Shown here: positions 1 through 5,883 of the stretch, in pieces
How positions within the stretch are numbered: the stretch's first letter is position 1
How the letters are laid out: every line of letters starts with the position of its first letter
Origin: Chloroflexia bacterium
GTDB taxonomy: Bacteria > Chloroflexota > Chloroflexia > Thermomicrobiales > UBA6265
Length of the DNA: 7,828 nt
NCBI GenBank assembly: GCA_013698305.1
Contig: JACCVC010000271.1
Coordinates: 1-7,828, forward strand
Direction of reading: 5' to 3'
Program-made: the position numbers and the translations under genes
The notes under the pieces: model-generated
Databases searched by the model: none
What the model was told of the DNA's origin: nothing
Seen by the model: only the letters and a program-made list of their open reading frames with translations

Positions 1-457
1 CTACGGATAATTGCGGATGTGGCCGGTACGAGAAATCCAGACAATGGACATCACGATGTCAGCGCCAACGCTGCGCCTTGGACGGATTCAGCATCAGAAC
101 GATGGGAGTATACAAATGATGTCGACCCTCGAACGTGGGACGGTCAATCGGAATATCATGGTGGAGGTGAGTAACCGCCGCCTGCCAATGCGGATGGTCG
201 CCGGTCACCTGCGCAATAATCTGCGGTATCCGGGTGATGTCCTGCAACCGCGTAGCCACAGCAACGGCCGAGTGGCGATGGCCGTGCTGGTGATGCCAGT
301 CGTTGGGCTGACACGAATGTTCAGCAAGCCAGGATCGTCGGTCGTGTAGCGTCGGCCCGACAGTGGCCGTCGTTTCCTTGTTGGCCAAACATCGGGCACT
401 TTCGGCCCGATGCTAAGGCACGACGCATGTTCCACGTCTGGCGGCAGCAACAACGCT
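1..457. other. Unassigned region downstream of the oxidase gene
   Basis: No gene can be supported here. The longest open stretch on the minus strand runs from about 388 to 59, begins only with TTG, is about 109 residues long and unusually rich in His, and matches no family I recognise; its third codon positions are roughly 70% G+C, which is compatible with coding but not proof. Another minus frame (453 to 205) and a plus frame (11 to 349) are also open, as is common in high-GC DNA. None has a clear ribosome binding site. The region could hold a small unknown gene, the decayed end of one, or non-coding DNA. I see no U-rich terminator after the oxidase stop codon at 458-460. Confidence 0.4.
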
Positions 458-1615
458 CTATCCGTGCAGCGTCACGCCATCGTCAGCCACCCCGGCGGCG
501 AAGCGGGATCGGCTGAACGTGGCGATGGGATGCGAGGTGACGCCTTCGACGGCGAGGTCGGCGAGAATCTCGCCGGTGATCGGGCCGAGGCAGAATCCGT
601 GTCCACTGAAGCCGGTGGCGATCACGAGATTGTCGTACTCCGGGGTCCGCTCGATCACCGGAATCGCGTCGGGCGTTTTGTCGATCAGCCCGCCCCAGGT
701 GGTGTTGACGGCGATATCTTCGAGATTCGGAATCAGCCGCAGGGCCGCCCCGATCAGCTCCCGGATCTGCGCCAGCGATGGCTGCACGTTGTCATGTGTG
801 TGGCGCTCATGCCGCCAGTCGCTGGCGATGCCGGTGATGCGGAACTGGCCCGACACTTGCTGTCGCAAGGCGACCCCGCCGCCAGCCTGGCCAAGCACCT
901 GGGCAAGCGTCGGCTCGACGGCGACGGTCTGGATCGCCGGCACCAGCGTGACGTTCATCGGAATGTCGAGTCCAAGCGGTTTCAGCAACGCCGGTGTGTA
1001 GATTCCGGCGGCGACGATGACCGTGCCTGCCTCCAGCACCTCTCCATCGAGTTGCACGCCCGTGACGCGAGAGCCTGACGTTACCAACGAGTGAACCGGC
1101 GTATTGGCCCGAATCTCGGCGCCGACGCGTCTGGCTGCCTCGGCGAAGGCAAGCATCGTCTTGCCGGGATTGGCCTGCCCGTCGGTCGGGCACCATGACG
1201 CGGCGGGGATGTCGCTCGCAAGCGCCGGGGCGATCTCGCGGATCGCCTGGTTGGAATCGAGGAAGTGCATCTCTATCCCGGCGCGCCTTCCATCCTCGAC
1301 GACTTTCCGGATCACCGGAACGTCATCCTCGGTCAGGGCGAGACGGAGGTTGCCACCCTGGCGATATTCGATATCATCGGCATCAAGCTCCTCCGCGAGC
1401 TGGGACCAGCGCTTGACCGCCGCTTCCGCCAACGGTAGCTCAGCGGCATGCCGCCCGGATTGGCGCACGCCAGCCAGGGTCCAGCCGGAGGCCATGCTGG
1501 CGAGGTCGCCCGCCTCCAGCAGGGTTGTGCGGACGCCGTGGTGGGCGAGCTCCCAGGCGGTGGCGACACCGCTGATGCCGCCTCCCACGATGATGACATC
1601 CGGTCGAGTGTTCAC
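458..1615 (-). CDS. FAD-dependent oxidoreductase, DAO family (glycine/sarcosine oxidase-like)
   Basis: Predicted cytoplasmic flavoenzyme that oxidises an amine or amino acid (primary or N-substituted) to an imine or 2-oxo acid, passing electrons to O2 or another acceptor. Numbered from the GTG start at 1615 (385 aa), an N-terminal Rossmann FAD site shows DVIIVGGGISG (about residues 6-16) and the adenosine-ribose Glu in LLEAG (about 33). The middle has the DGQANPGKTMLAFAEAAR stretch (about 145-162) typical of DAO proteins, and the C-terminus has ATGFSGHGF followed by GPITGEILADL (about 333-354), the usual FAD-contacting end. The Cys used for covalent FAD in monomeric sarcosine oxidase is not evident (sequence there is GLIDKTPD), so FAD is probably non-covalent. 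An in-frame ATG at 1711 would add 32 residues, but that extension translates a palindromic repeat and starts before the family's usual N-terminus; neither start has a good ribosome binding site. The gene follows the DppC-type permease on the same strand, which suggests it acts on the imported compound. Exact substrate is unknown. Confidence 0.92.
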   Translation of the reverse strand: MNTRPDVIIVGGGISGVATAWELAHHGVRTTLLEAGDLASMASGWTLAGVRQSGRHAAELPLAEAAVKRWSQLAEELDADDIEYRQGGNLRLALTEDDVPVIRKVVEDGRRAGIEMHFLDSNQAIREIAPALASDIPAASWCPTDGQANPGKTMLAFAEAARRVGAEIRANTPVHSLVTSGSRVTGVQLDGEVLEAGTVIVAAGIYTPALLKPLGLDIPMNVTLVPAIQTVAVEPTLAQVLGQAGGGVALRQQVSGQFRITGIASDWRHERHTHDNVQPSLAQIRELIGAALRLIPNLEDIAVNTTWGGLIDKTPDAIPVIERTPEYDNLVIATGFSGHGFCLGPITGEILADLAVEGVTSHPIATFSRSRFAAGVADDGVTLHG

Positions 1616-1660
1616 AAGTGATTGTATCAAGGGTTGAGGTCGCCATTCCGGTGCATTGCC

Positions 1661-1702
1661 CGCCGCAAGCGGCGAACCGGGCAGACACAAGGTCTGCCTA
1701 CG
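1661..1702 (-). repeat. REP-like double-hairpin repeat, copy 1
   Basis: Two adjacent palindromes fill the gap between the permease and the oxidase. The first is GGCAGAC (1680-1686), loop ACAAG, GTCTGCC (1692-1698), a perfect 7-bp stem. The second is CGCCGC-AA-GCGGCG (1661-1674), about 5-6 bp. Read on the minus strand, the segment from 1702 begins CGTAGG and contains GACCTTGTGTC, a core also found at 3635-3665. Paired short palindromes in an intergenic gap are the architecture of REP/BIME elements. It may act as an mRNA stabiliser or partial attenuator within the operon, and it explains the odd N-terminal extension obtained if the oxidase is started at 1711. Confidence 0.6.
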
Positions 1703-1721
1703 TATTGCCATCTAATTCAGG

Positions 1722-2624
1722 TCATTTCGATTTGGGATCGAGGACATCGCGGAGTCCGTCGCCGACGAGGTTGAAGGCGAAGACGGTGAACAACAGCGCG
1801 ACGCCGGGAGCGATGGCGAGCAGTGGAAAGTTGGTCAGGTAGACCGTGCCGTCGCGGATCATCTGGCCCCAGGTTGGGGTTGGTGGCTGCACGCCAAGCC
1901 CGACGAAGCTGAGGCTCGCTTCCAGCCGGATTGCCTGCGCGGTCCACAGGCTGGCGAGCACCAGCAACTCGCCAGCGACGTTCGGCAAGATGTGCCGGCT
2001 GAGGATGATCCGGGTGCGTTGCCCGAGCGCTCGCGCCGCCTCGACGAACTCCTTTTCCTTGACCGACAGGGTAGGGCCATAGGCGATGCGGGCGAACCGA
2101 GGGGCGATGGTCAATCCAATGGCGATGATCAGCTTGGTCATGCCAGTGCCGAGAACGGCGACCACCAGCAGGCCGGTGATCAGATCCGGAAACGACAGCA
2201 GGATGTCGACGACGCGCATGATCAGGCTACTGATGCGGCCACCGAAGTAGCCGGCGACGATGCCCATGGCGGTGCCGAGGACTCCACCAAGGGCGACCGA
2301 GGCAATGCCGATGATTAGGGCGACCTGCGTTCCATAGATGATGCGGCTGAGGACGTCGCGACCAAAGTGGTCGAGCCCCAGCCAGTGCTCGGAACTGGGT
2401 CGCTCGAGCCGGTTGACGGTGTCCTGAACGATCGGGTCATAGGGCGCGAGAAGCGGCGCCAGCACGGCGATTGCGATCACCAGGACGATCATGCCGAGTC
2501 CGAAAAGCGCTGACTTGTTTCGTCGGAAGGTTCTCCAGGCGCGGGTGCGTTGGGACACCAGCGAGATATTTGGCGCTCCGTTCTGGCCCGCGGAACCGGC
2601 GCCTGCTATCGATGCCTGCGCCAT
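1722..2624 (-). CDS. ABC transporter permease, DppC/OppC type
   Basis: Second integral-membrane subunit of a peptide-type ABC importer; with the DppB-type partner it forms the channel through the cytoplasmic membrane. The 300-residue length is normal for the family. An N-terminal cytoplasmic stretch carries WRTFRRNKSALFGL (about 30-43), the OppC N-terminal domain signature, followed by TM1 (about 41-62). The conserved HWLGLDHFGRDVLSRIIYG (80-98) precedes the permease domain with further membrane segments at about 100-126, 131-160, 163-178, 218-235 and 268-288. The EAA loop that contacts the ATPase is EFVEAARALGQ followed by ILPN (192-214). SLSFVGLGVQPPTPTWGQMI (238-257) is the other OppC hallmark. 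The ATG shares one base with the stop of the upstream permease gene (TAATG), and GAGG lies 8 nt before it inside that gene, which indicates translational coupling. The stop is about 106 nt before the GTG of the oxidase gene. Confidence 0.96.
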   Translation of the reverse strand: MAQASIAGAGSAGQNGAPNISLVSQRTRAWRTFRRNKSALFGLGMIVLVIAIAVLAPLLAPYDPIVQDTVNRLERPSSEHWLGLDHFGRDVLSRIIYGTQVALIIGIASVALGGVLGTAMGIVAGYFGGRISSLIMRVVDILLSFPDLITGLLVVAVLGTGMTKLIIAIGLTIAPRFARIAYGPTLSVKEKEFVEAARALGQRTRIILSRHILPNVAGELLVLASLWTAQAIRLEASLSFVGLGVQPPTPTWGQMIRDGTVYLTNFPLLAIAPGVALLFTVFAFNLVGDGLRDVLDPKSK

Positions 2625-3565
2625 TACTCGTACCTCACGCGTGGGTCGGCCACGGTGTAGATGATGTCGACAATGATATTGATGACGACAATGAAGAACG
2701 CATAGATGACCATGATCGCCTGGAGCAGGGTGTAGTCACGCTGTTTGATCGCGCCGATCATCAGCTTGCCGAGGCCGGGGCGGGCGAACACTTCCTCGGT
2801 CAGCACCGAGCTGCCGATCAGGCCGACGACAAAGATCCCGATCAGCGAGATGATCGGCACCAGCCCCGCCCGAAAGGCGTGCTTCATCAGGACGACGCGT
2901 TCGAGAAGCCCCTTGGCCCGCGCGGTGCGAACGTAGTCATCCGAGAGCACGTTGATCATGACCGATCGCGTCATGCGGGAGACGTACGCCATCTCGATCA
3001 GGCCCAGCGACACCGCTGGCAGGACCAGATGGTAGACGTTGTCGACCGGGTCGGAAAAATTGCCCGCACCGATGGCGGGAAAGATGCCCATCTGCGCCGA
3101 AAAGAAATAGATCAGCAACAGCCCCAGGAAAAACGCCGGAATGGAGAGCCCCAACAACGACACCACACGGCCCACGTAGTCGGCCGCCGAGTTCTGCCTG
3201 ACGGCGGCAATGACGCCGATCGGAATGCCAAAAGCGAGCGCGAGCAGCACGGCCGCAATCGTGAGCTCCAGGGTGTGCGGGAGGACGAACTGGATCTGAT
3301 CCCAGGTGGAGTCGCGTGTCACCATGCTGGTGCCGAGGTCGGCTTGAATGAGATTCCCCAAATAGGTGATGTACTGCTGCCACAGCGGATCGGCAAGGCC
3401 CAGATCCTCGCGCAGGCTTTGGATGGCCTCTTCACTGGCGTAGTCGCCAAGGGCGGCTCGGGCGGGGTCCCCTGGAATCACCCGCACCAGCAGAAAGATG
3501 ATGGTGACGACCACGAACATGGTGGGGATCGCCAGCAGCAGGCGTTTGAAGATATGCCTCAACAT
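2624..3565 (-). CDS. ABC transporter permease, DppB/OppB type
   Basis: First integral-membrane subunit of the importer. At 313 residues it is of normal length. It opens with TM1 (MLRHIFKRLLLAIPTMFVVV onwards, about 1-30) followed by the OppB/DppB marker RVIPGDPARAALG (28-40) and a periplasmic-side stretch with the LREDLGLADPLWQQYITYLG pattern (51-70). The BPD permease domain holds membrane segments at about 96-122, 131-156, 178-195, 233-253 and 281-305. VSLLGLSIPAFFLGLLLIY (135-153) is a strong family block. The EAA-type coupling loop is DYVRTARAKGL (210-220), and the protein ends ADPRVRYE, as DppB proteins usually do. The ATG at 3565 matches the family N-terminus, but the ribosome binding site is weak (GCGAG about 10 nt upstream). 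It lies 263 nt downstream of the binding-protein gene, so it may also have its own promoter. It overlaps the DppC-type gene by one base. Confidence 0.96.
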   Translation of the reverse strand: MLRHIFKRLLLAIPTMFVVVTIIFLLVRVIPGDPARAALGDYASEEAIQSLREDLGLADPLWQQYITYLGNLIQADLGTSMVTRDSTWDQIQFVLPHTLELTIAAVLLALAFGIPIGVIAAVRQNSAADYVGRVVSLLGLSIPAFFLGLLLIYFFSAQMGIFPAIGAGNFSDPVDNVYHLVLPAVSLGLIEMAYVSRMTRSVMINVLSDDYVRTARAKGLLERVVLMKHAFRAGLVPIISLIGIFVVGLIGSSVLTEEVFARPGLGKLMIGAIKQRDYTLLQAIMVIYAFFIVVINIIVDIIYTVADPRVRYE

Positions 3566-3599
3566 GGACGTTACACTCGCCTCTCAGCTACGTCTCTGT

Positions 3600-3628
3600 A
3601 ATATAAAATCCGAATGACTGACCAGCAA
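3600..3628 (-). promoter_or_regulatory. Possible promoter for the permease-oxidase genes
   Basis: On the minus strand a TATATT box (3605-3600, 5 of 6 to the sigma-70 -10 consensus) lies 17 bases after TTGCTG (3628-3623, 3 of 6 to the -35 consensus). It would start transcription near 3593, about 28 nt before the DppB-type ATG. This is an A/T-rich spot in otherwise G/C-rich DNA. A separate imperfect operator-like palindrome, ACCGT-ATA-ACGGT (3703-3715), lies upstream. If real, the promoter would let the permeases and oxidase be transcribed separately from the binding protein. The weak -35 box keeps confidence low. Confidence 0.3.
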
Positions 3629-3634
3629 ACGGTT

Positions 3635-3665
3635 CGTAGGGACCGACCTTGTGTCCTCCCCTGCG
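3635..3665 (+). repeat. REP-like palindromic repeat, copy 2
   Basis: CGTAGGGA at 3635-3642 can pair, with one G-U, with CCCCTGCG at 3658-3665, enclosing GACCTTGTGTC at 3645-3655. The same CGTAGG start and GACCTTGTGTC core occur on the other strand at 1702-1686 in the permease-oxidase gap. The outer arms differ from copy 1, as expected for a dispersed family in which the core is conserved and the stems drift. It sits immediately upstream of the possible promoter for the permease genes. Confidence 0.5.
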
Positions 3666-3757
3666 AGATGGTTAAGGTAGAACGTATGGGAATCTGCCGG
3701 AAACCGTATAACGGTCGATAGTCTCTACTGTACTGTATTGCCGCATCGCAGATGGAA

Positions 3758-3792
3758 CAGGCGCCGGTCGGCACTGAGCCGAGCGGCGCCTG
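3758..3792 (-). terminator. Intercistronic stem-loop after the binding-protein gene
   Basis: A strong hairpin forms from 3758-3766 with 3784-3792 (9 bp, all G-C/A-T), one G/G mismatch, then 3768-3772 with 3778-3782 (5 bp) and a 5-nt loop. On the minus-strand transcript it begins 36 nt after the binding-protein stop codon and is followed only by TTCCATCT, a poor U-tract. In binding-protein-dependent transporters a hairpin here commonly acts as a partial terminator or a 3' stabiliser that makes binding-protein mRNA exceed permease mRNA; that role is inferred from position. It could also be a complete terminator if the permeases have their own promoter. Confidence 0.6.
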
Positions 3793-3828
3793 TCGTGCTT
3801 GCTTCACGGACCCAATCGGTCTGTTCAG

Positions 3829-5433
3829 CTAATCACCGCTGATCGATGTCGTCTCGTCGATGCCCGGGTAGAGGTTGATCACCGCGTTCAGCTCGTGGCC
3901 GTAGTCAACGGTATCCTGGCGGGCATAGACCTGATTGACCAGAAGGATGCCGTACCCGGCGAAGTCCTGCTGGAGGTTGATGTTCGCCTGCTTCCACAAC
4001 TCTGCCTGCTCGGCGGAATCTGTCGTGGCGCGGGCCTCCTCGACCAGATCACTCACATCGTACTTCGAGAAGTTGGTAACGCCGCCTTCCTCGGTGAAGA
4101 ATTGCGAGAGGTAGACATCCGCGTTCGGGCGGTAGGCGACGTAGAAGGTCAGCGCGTTTTCGTCCTGTCGGATAAGCTCGTGCATCGCGGCGTGCTGGAC
4201 GACTTCCAGATTGACCGTGACGCCGATCTGGCGGAGCTCATCGGCGAGCACCTCGTAATTAAGGCGGTACGAGTCCATTTCGGAGGTCACGAGATCGATC
4301 TCGAAACCGTCCTCATAGCCAGCTTCCGCCAACAGTTCCATGGCTCGCGCGGTGTCCTGCTCGTAATTGACGTCGGCTTCGGTCGCTTCTTCCTCGGTCA
4401 GGCCACCTTCCATCAGCTGGGCGGGGACCGGGGAGTAAACTGCTTCGCCGACCGGCGCGCCGGAAAGGGCGATGTGACCTTCGCGGCTGATGGCCAGCAT
4501 GATTGCTTCGCGCACCAGCGGATCGTCGAATGGCTCGATGGTGGTGTTGATGTTGAGGAACAGCACTTCGCCGACGCCGAAGACGTCTACGACGACACCT
4601 TCCTGCTCACTGACGCGGTCGGCCCACTGCGCTTCCGGGAGGCCGGCGGCCACGTGAAGCTCGCCCGACTGGAGCGCTAGCTCGCGGGTGGTACCATCGG
4701 CAATGAAGCGGACCTCAACTCCGCTGAGCGCCGGGGCGCCGCGGAAGTAGTCGTCATTGGCGGCGAGGACCACGCTGTTCTGCGGAGTGTACTCCTGGAA
4801 CATGAACGGGCCCGTGCCCACTGGGTTGGTGATAAAGCCATCCGCGCCGAGGGCCTCGAACGGCTGCTGGCAGATGATGAATCCGCCAGAGTAGTTGGCG
4901 ATGGTCGGCAGGAACAGCGCATCCGACACCGGCGTCTCCACCGTGATCTCGATGGTCTGGTCGTCAACGGCTTCGACGGTCCAGCCGGCATAGGCGGATG
5001 CGTAGTTAGAGGTGTCGTCACTGGCTGCCTTCTGCAGAGAGAAGACGACATCAGCTGAGGTCAGTTGATAGGCTTCGGTCTCGGAGCTTGGCTGGCACAT
5101 GACGTCGTCACGCAACGCGACCGTCCATGTCTGCGTGCCGTCCTCGTTTTCGGTGGCGGTGGGCATTTCCGCCGCGATATCCGGCTCAAGCTCGGACACG
5201 GTGCCCGGGACGAAGCGAACGAGACCATTGAACACCATGTCAACAATCGCGCGGTCCTGCGTGGCGGAAGCGTAGTGAGGATCTAGGTTGCCGATGTCCG
5301 CGGCGTTGATGCCGAAGACCAGTGTCTCGCGATCCTGAGCGCCAGCGCCTGAGGCTCCCAGGAATCCGCCGAAACTGGTAGCGACAAGAATGAACGACAT
5401 CAGGAGCGCGACTGAGCGTTTCCGTTTCGTCAT
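3829..5433 (-). CDS. ABC transporter substrate-binding protein, SBP_bac_5 (peptide/opine/nickel) family
   Basis: Extracytoplasmic receptor that captures the substrate and delivers it to the DppB/DppC-type permeases. The protein is 534 residues from the ATG at 5433, chosen because AAGGAG lies 5 nt upstream (5444-5439); an upstream in-frame extension to 5598 lacks this support. Residues 1-32 are a signal sequence (MTKRKR, a hydrophobic run, then ASGAGA-Q) with no lipobox Cys, so it may be released or held otherwise. The mature part follows the family: LVFGINAADIGNLDPH (38-53), a LTSADVVFSLQKA block (124-136), NPVGTGPFMFQEY (203-215), the ANDDYFRGAP block (225-234), PLVREAIMLAISRE (305-318), and ARAMELLAEAGYEDGFEIDL (362-381). 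Two Cys (113 and 188) in the mature protein could form a disulphide. The protein is strongly acidic. Substrate cannot be read from sequence; the oxidase in the same cluster favours a peptide, opine or N-substituted amino acid. Confidence 0.95.
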   Translation of the reverse strand: MTKRKRSVALLMSFILVATSFGGFLGASGAGAQDRETLVFGINAADIGNLDPHYASATQDRAIVDMVFNGLVRFVPGTVSELEPDIAAEMPTATENEDGTQTWTVALRDDVMCQPSSETEAYQLTSADVVFSLQKAASDDTSNYASAYAGWTVEAVDDQTIEITVETPVSDALFLPTIANYSGGFIICQQPFEALGADGFITNPVGTGPFMFQEYTPQNSVVLAANDDYFRGAPALSGVEVRFIADGTTRELALQSGELHVAAGLPEAQWADRVSEQEGVVVDVFGVGEVLFLNINTTIEPFDDPLVREAIMLAISREGHIALSGAPVGEAVYSPVPAQLMEGGLTEEEATEADVNYEQDTARAMELLAEAGYEDGFEIDLVTSEMDSYRLNYEVLADELRQIGVTVNLEVVQHAAMHELIRQDENALTFYVAYRPNADVYLSQFFTEEGGVTNFSKYDVSDLVEEARATTDSAEQAELWKQANINLQQDFAGYGILLVNQVYARQDTVDYGHELNAVINLYPGIDETTSISGD

Positions 5434-5438
5434 GGGGT

Positions 5439-5444
5439 CTCCTT
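5439..5444 (-). promoter_or_regulatory. Ribosome binding site deciding the binding-protein start
   Basis: AAGGAG (part of AGAAGGAG on the minus strand) lies 5 nt before the ATG at 5433. It fixes the start of the binding-protein gene and rules out the 55-residue longer reading, which would also bury the signal peptide in the interior. Confidence 0.85.
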
Positions 5445-5452
5445 CTCGGTAC

Positions 5453-5479
5453 GTTGGTCGGGGATCGTGGCCGACCAAC
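5453..5479 (-). promoter_or_regulatory. Perfect 9-bp inverted repeat in the binding-protein leader
   Basis: GTTGGTCGG (5453-5461) and CCGACCAAC (5471-5479) are exact reverse complements separated by 9 bases. In the minus-strand transcript the hairpin would end 6 nt before the AGAAGGAG ribosome binding site. As DNA, two 9-bp half-sites with centres about 18 bp apart could be the operator of a dimeric repressor; as RNA, a 9-bp stem could stabilise the message or affect translation. The sequence shows the repeat; both roles are inferences. Confidence 0.5.
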
Positions 5480-5883
5480 TCGACATCGGCACCGCTGCCG
5501 ACGCTGTGTGACCGAAACGACAGGCGGAATCGGGATTGATCCAGTTGTTGGAGCAACAGACCGGGCAGTCTATCCAATGGATCCCGAGGAGCGTGCAACC
5601 ATCTGCCATCCGGCGTTGGTCACGCTCGCGTTCCAGCTAGTACGTTCCAATGCTGCTACTTTCTCACATATGGCGCCGTGGGTCAAAGCGCTTCAGACAT
5701 TCCGTAGTGTTCGTACACACCTGTCGAATACGAGGCAACTGTCAGAAGGCTCCGTAACTTCGCGTTTTGCCCTGGGAGGCTGGACACGGCCCGAGCCGTC
5801 GCACAGGAAGATCATCGTGGGTATGGCAGAGTTGTCTGGACTTCATCGGCGCCATGCCGTGAGGTAGAGCGAGGGACCGAAAG
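5480..5883. other. Divergent intergenic region between binding-protein and peptidase genes
   Basis: This holds the upstream signals of both flanking genes but no gene I can support. On the minus strand a weak TTGCAC...GATAGA pair (about 5598-5567, 18-base spacer) is the best I can see for the binding-protein promoter. On the plus strand no convincing -35/-10 pair appears; GTGT-TCGT-ACAC (5707-5718) is a small operator-like palindrome. GAGGG at about 5871-5875, 8 nt before the ATG at 5884, is the ribosome binding site of the peptidase gene. A plus-strand open stretch from 5454 to 5867 has no family resemblance and no good ribosome binding site, and is taken as chance. Confidence 0.45.

Noticed and set aside
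410..1078. Plus-strand open frame opposite the oxidase
   Set aside because: Antisense to FAD-binding and DAO motifs, no family resemblance and no good ribosome binding site.
2471..3601. A 376-codon plus-strand open frame opposite the permease genes
   Set aside because: It is antisense to two clear permeases, is extremely rich in Asp, His, Arg and Gln with no domain resemblance, and is the expected mirror of high-GC coding DNA.
3799..4680. A 293-codon plus-strand open frame opposite the binding-protein gene
   Set aside because: The minus-strand binding protein is well supported by family motifs and a ribosome binding site; the antisense frame shows none.
5434..5598. 55-residue upstream extension of the binding protein
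   Set aside because: It would place the signal peptide inside the protein and ignores the AAGGAG 5 nt before the ATG at 5433; the stretch holds a perfect inverted repeat typical of a leader.
5454..5867. 137-codon plus-strand open frame in the divergent intergenic region
   Set aside because: No recognised family, no ribosome binding site, and it spans the leader of the opposite gene.
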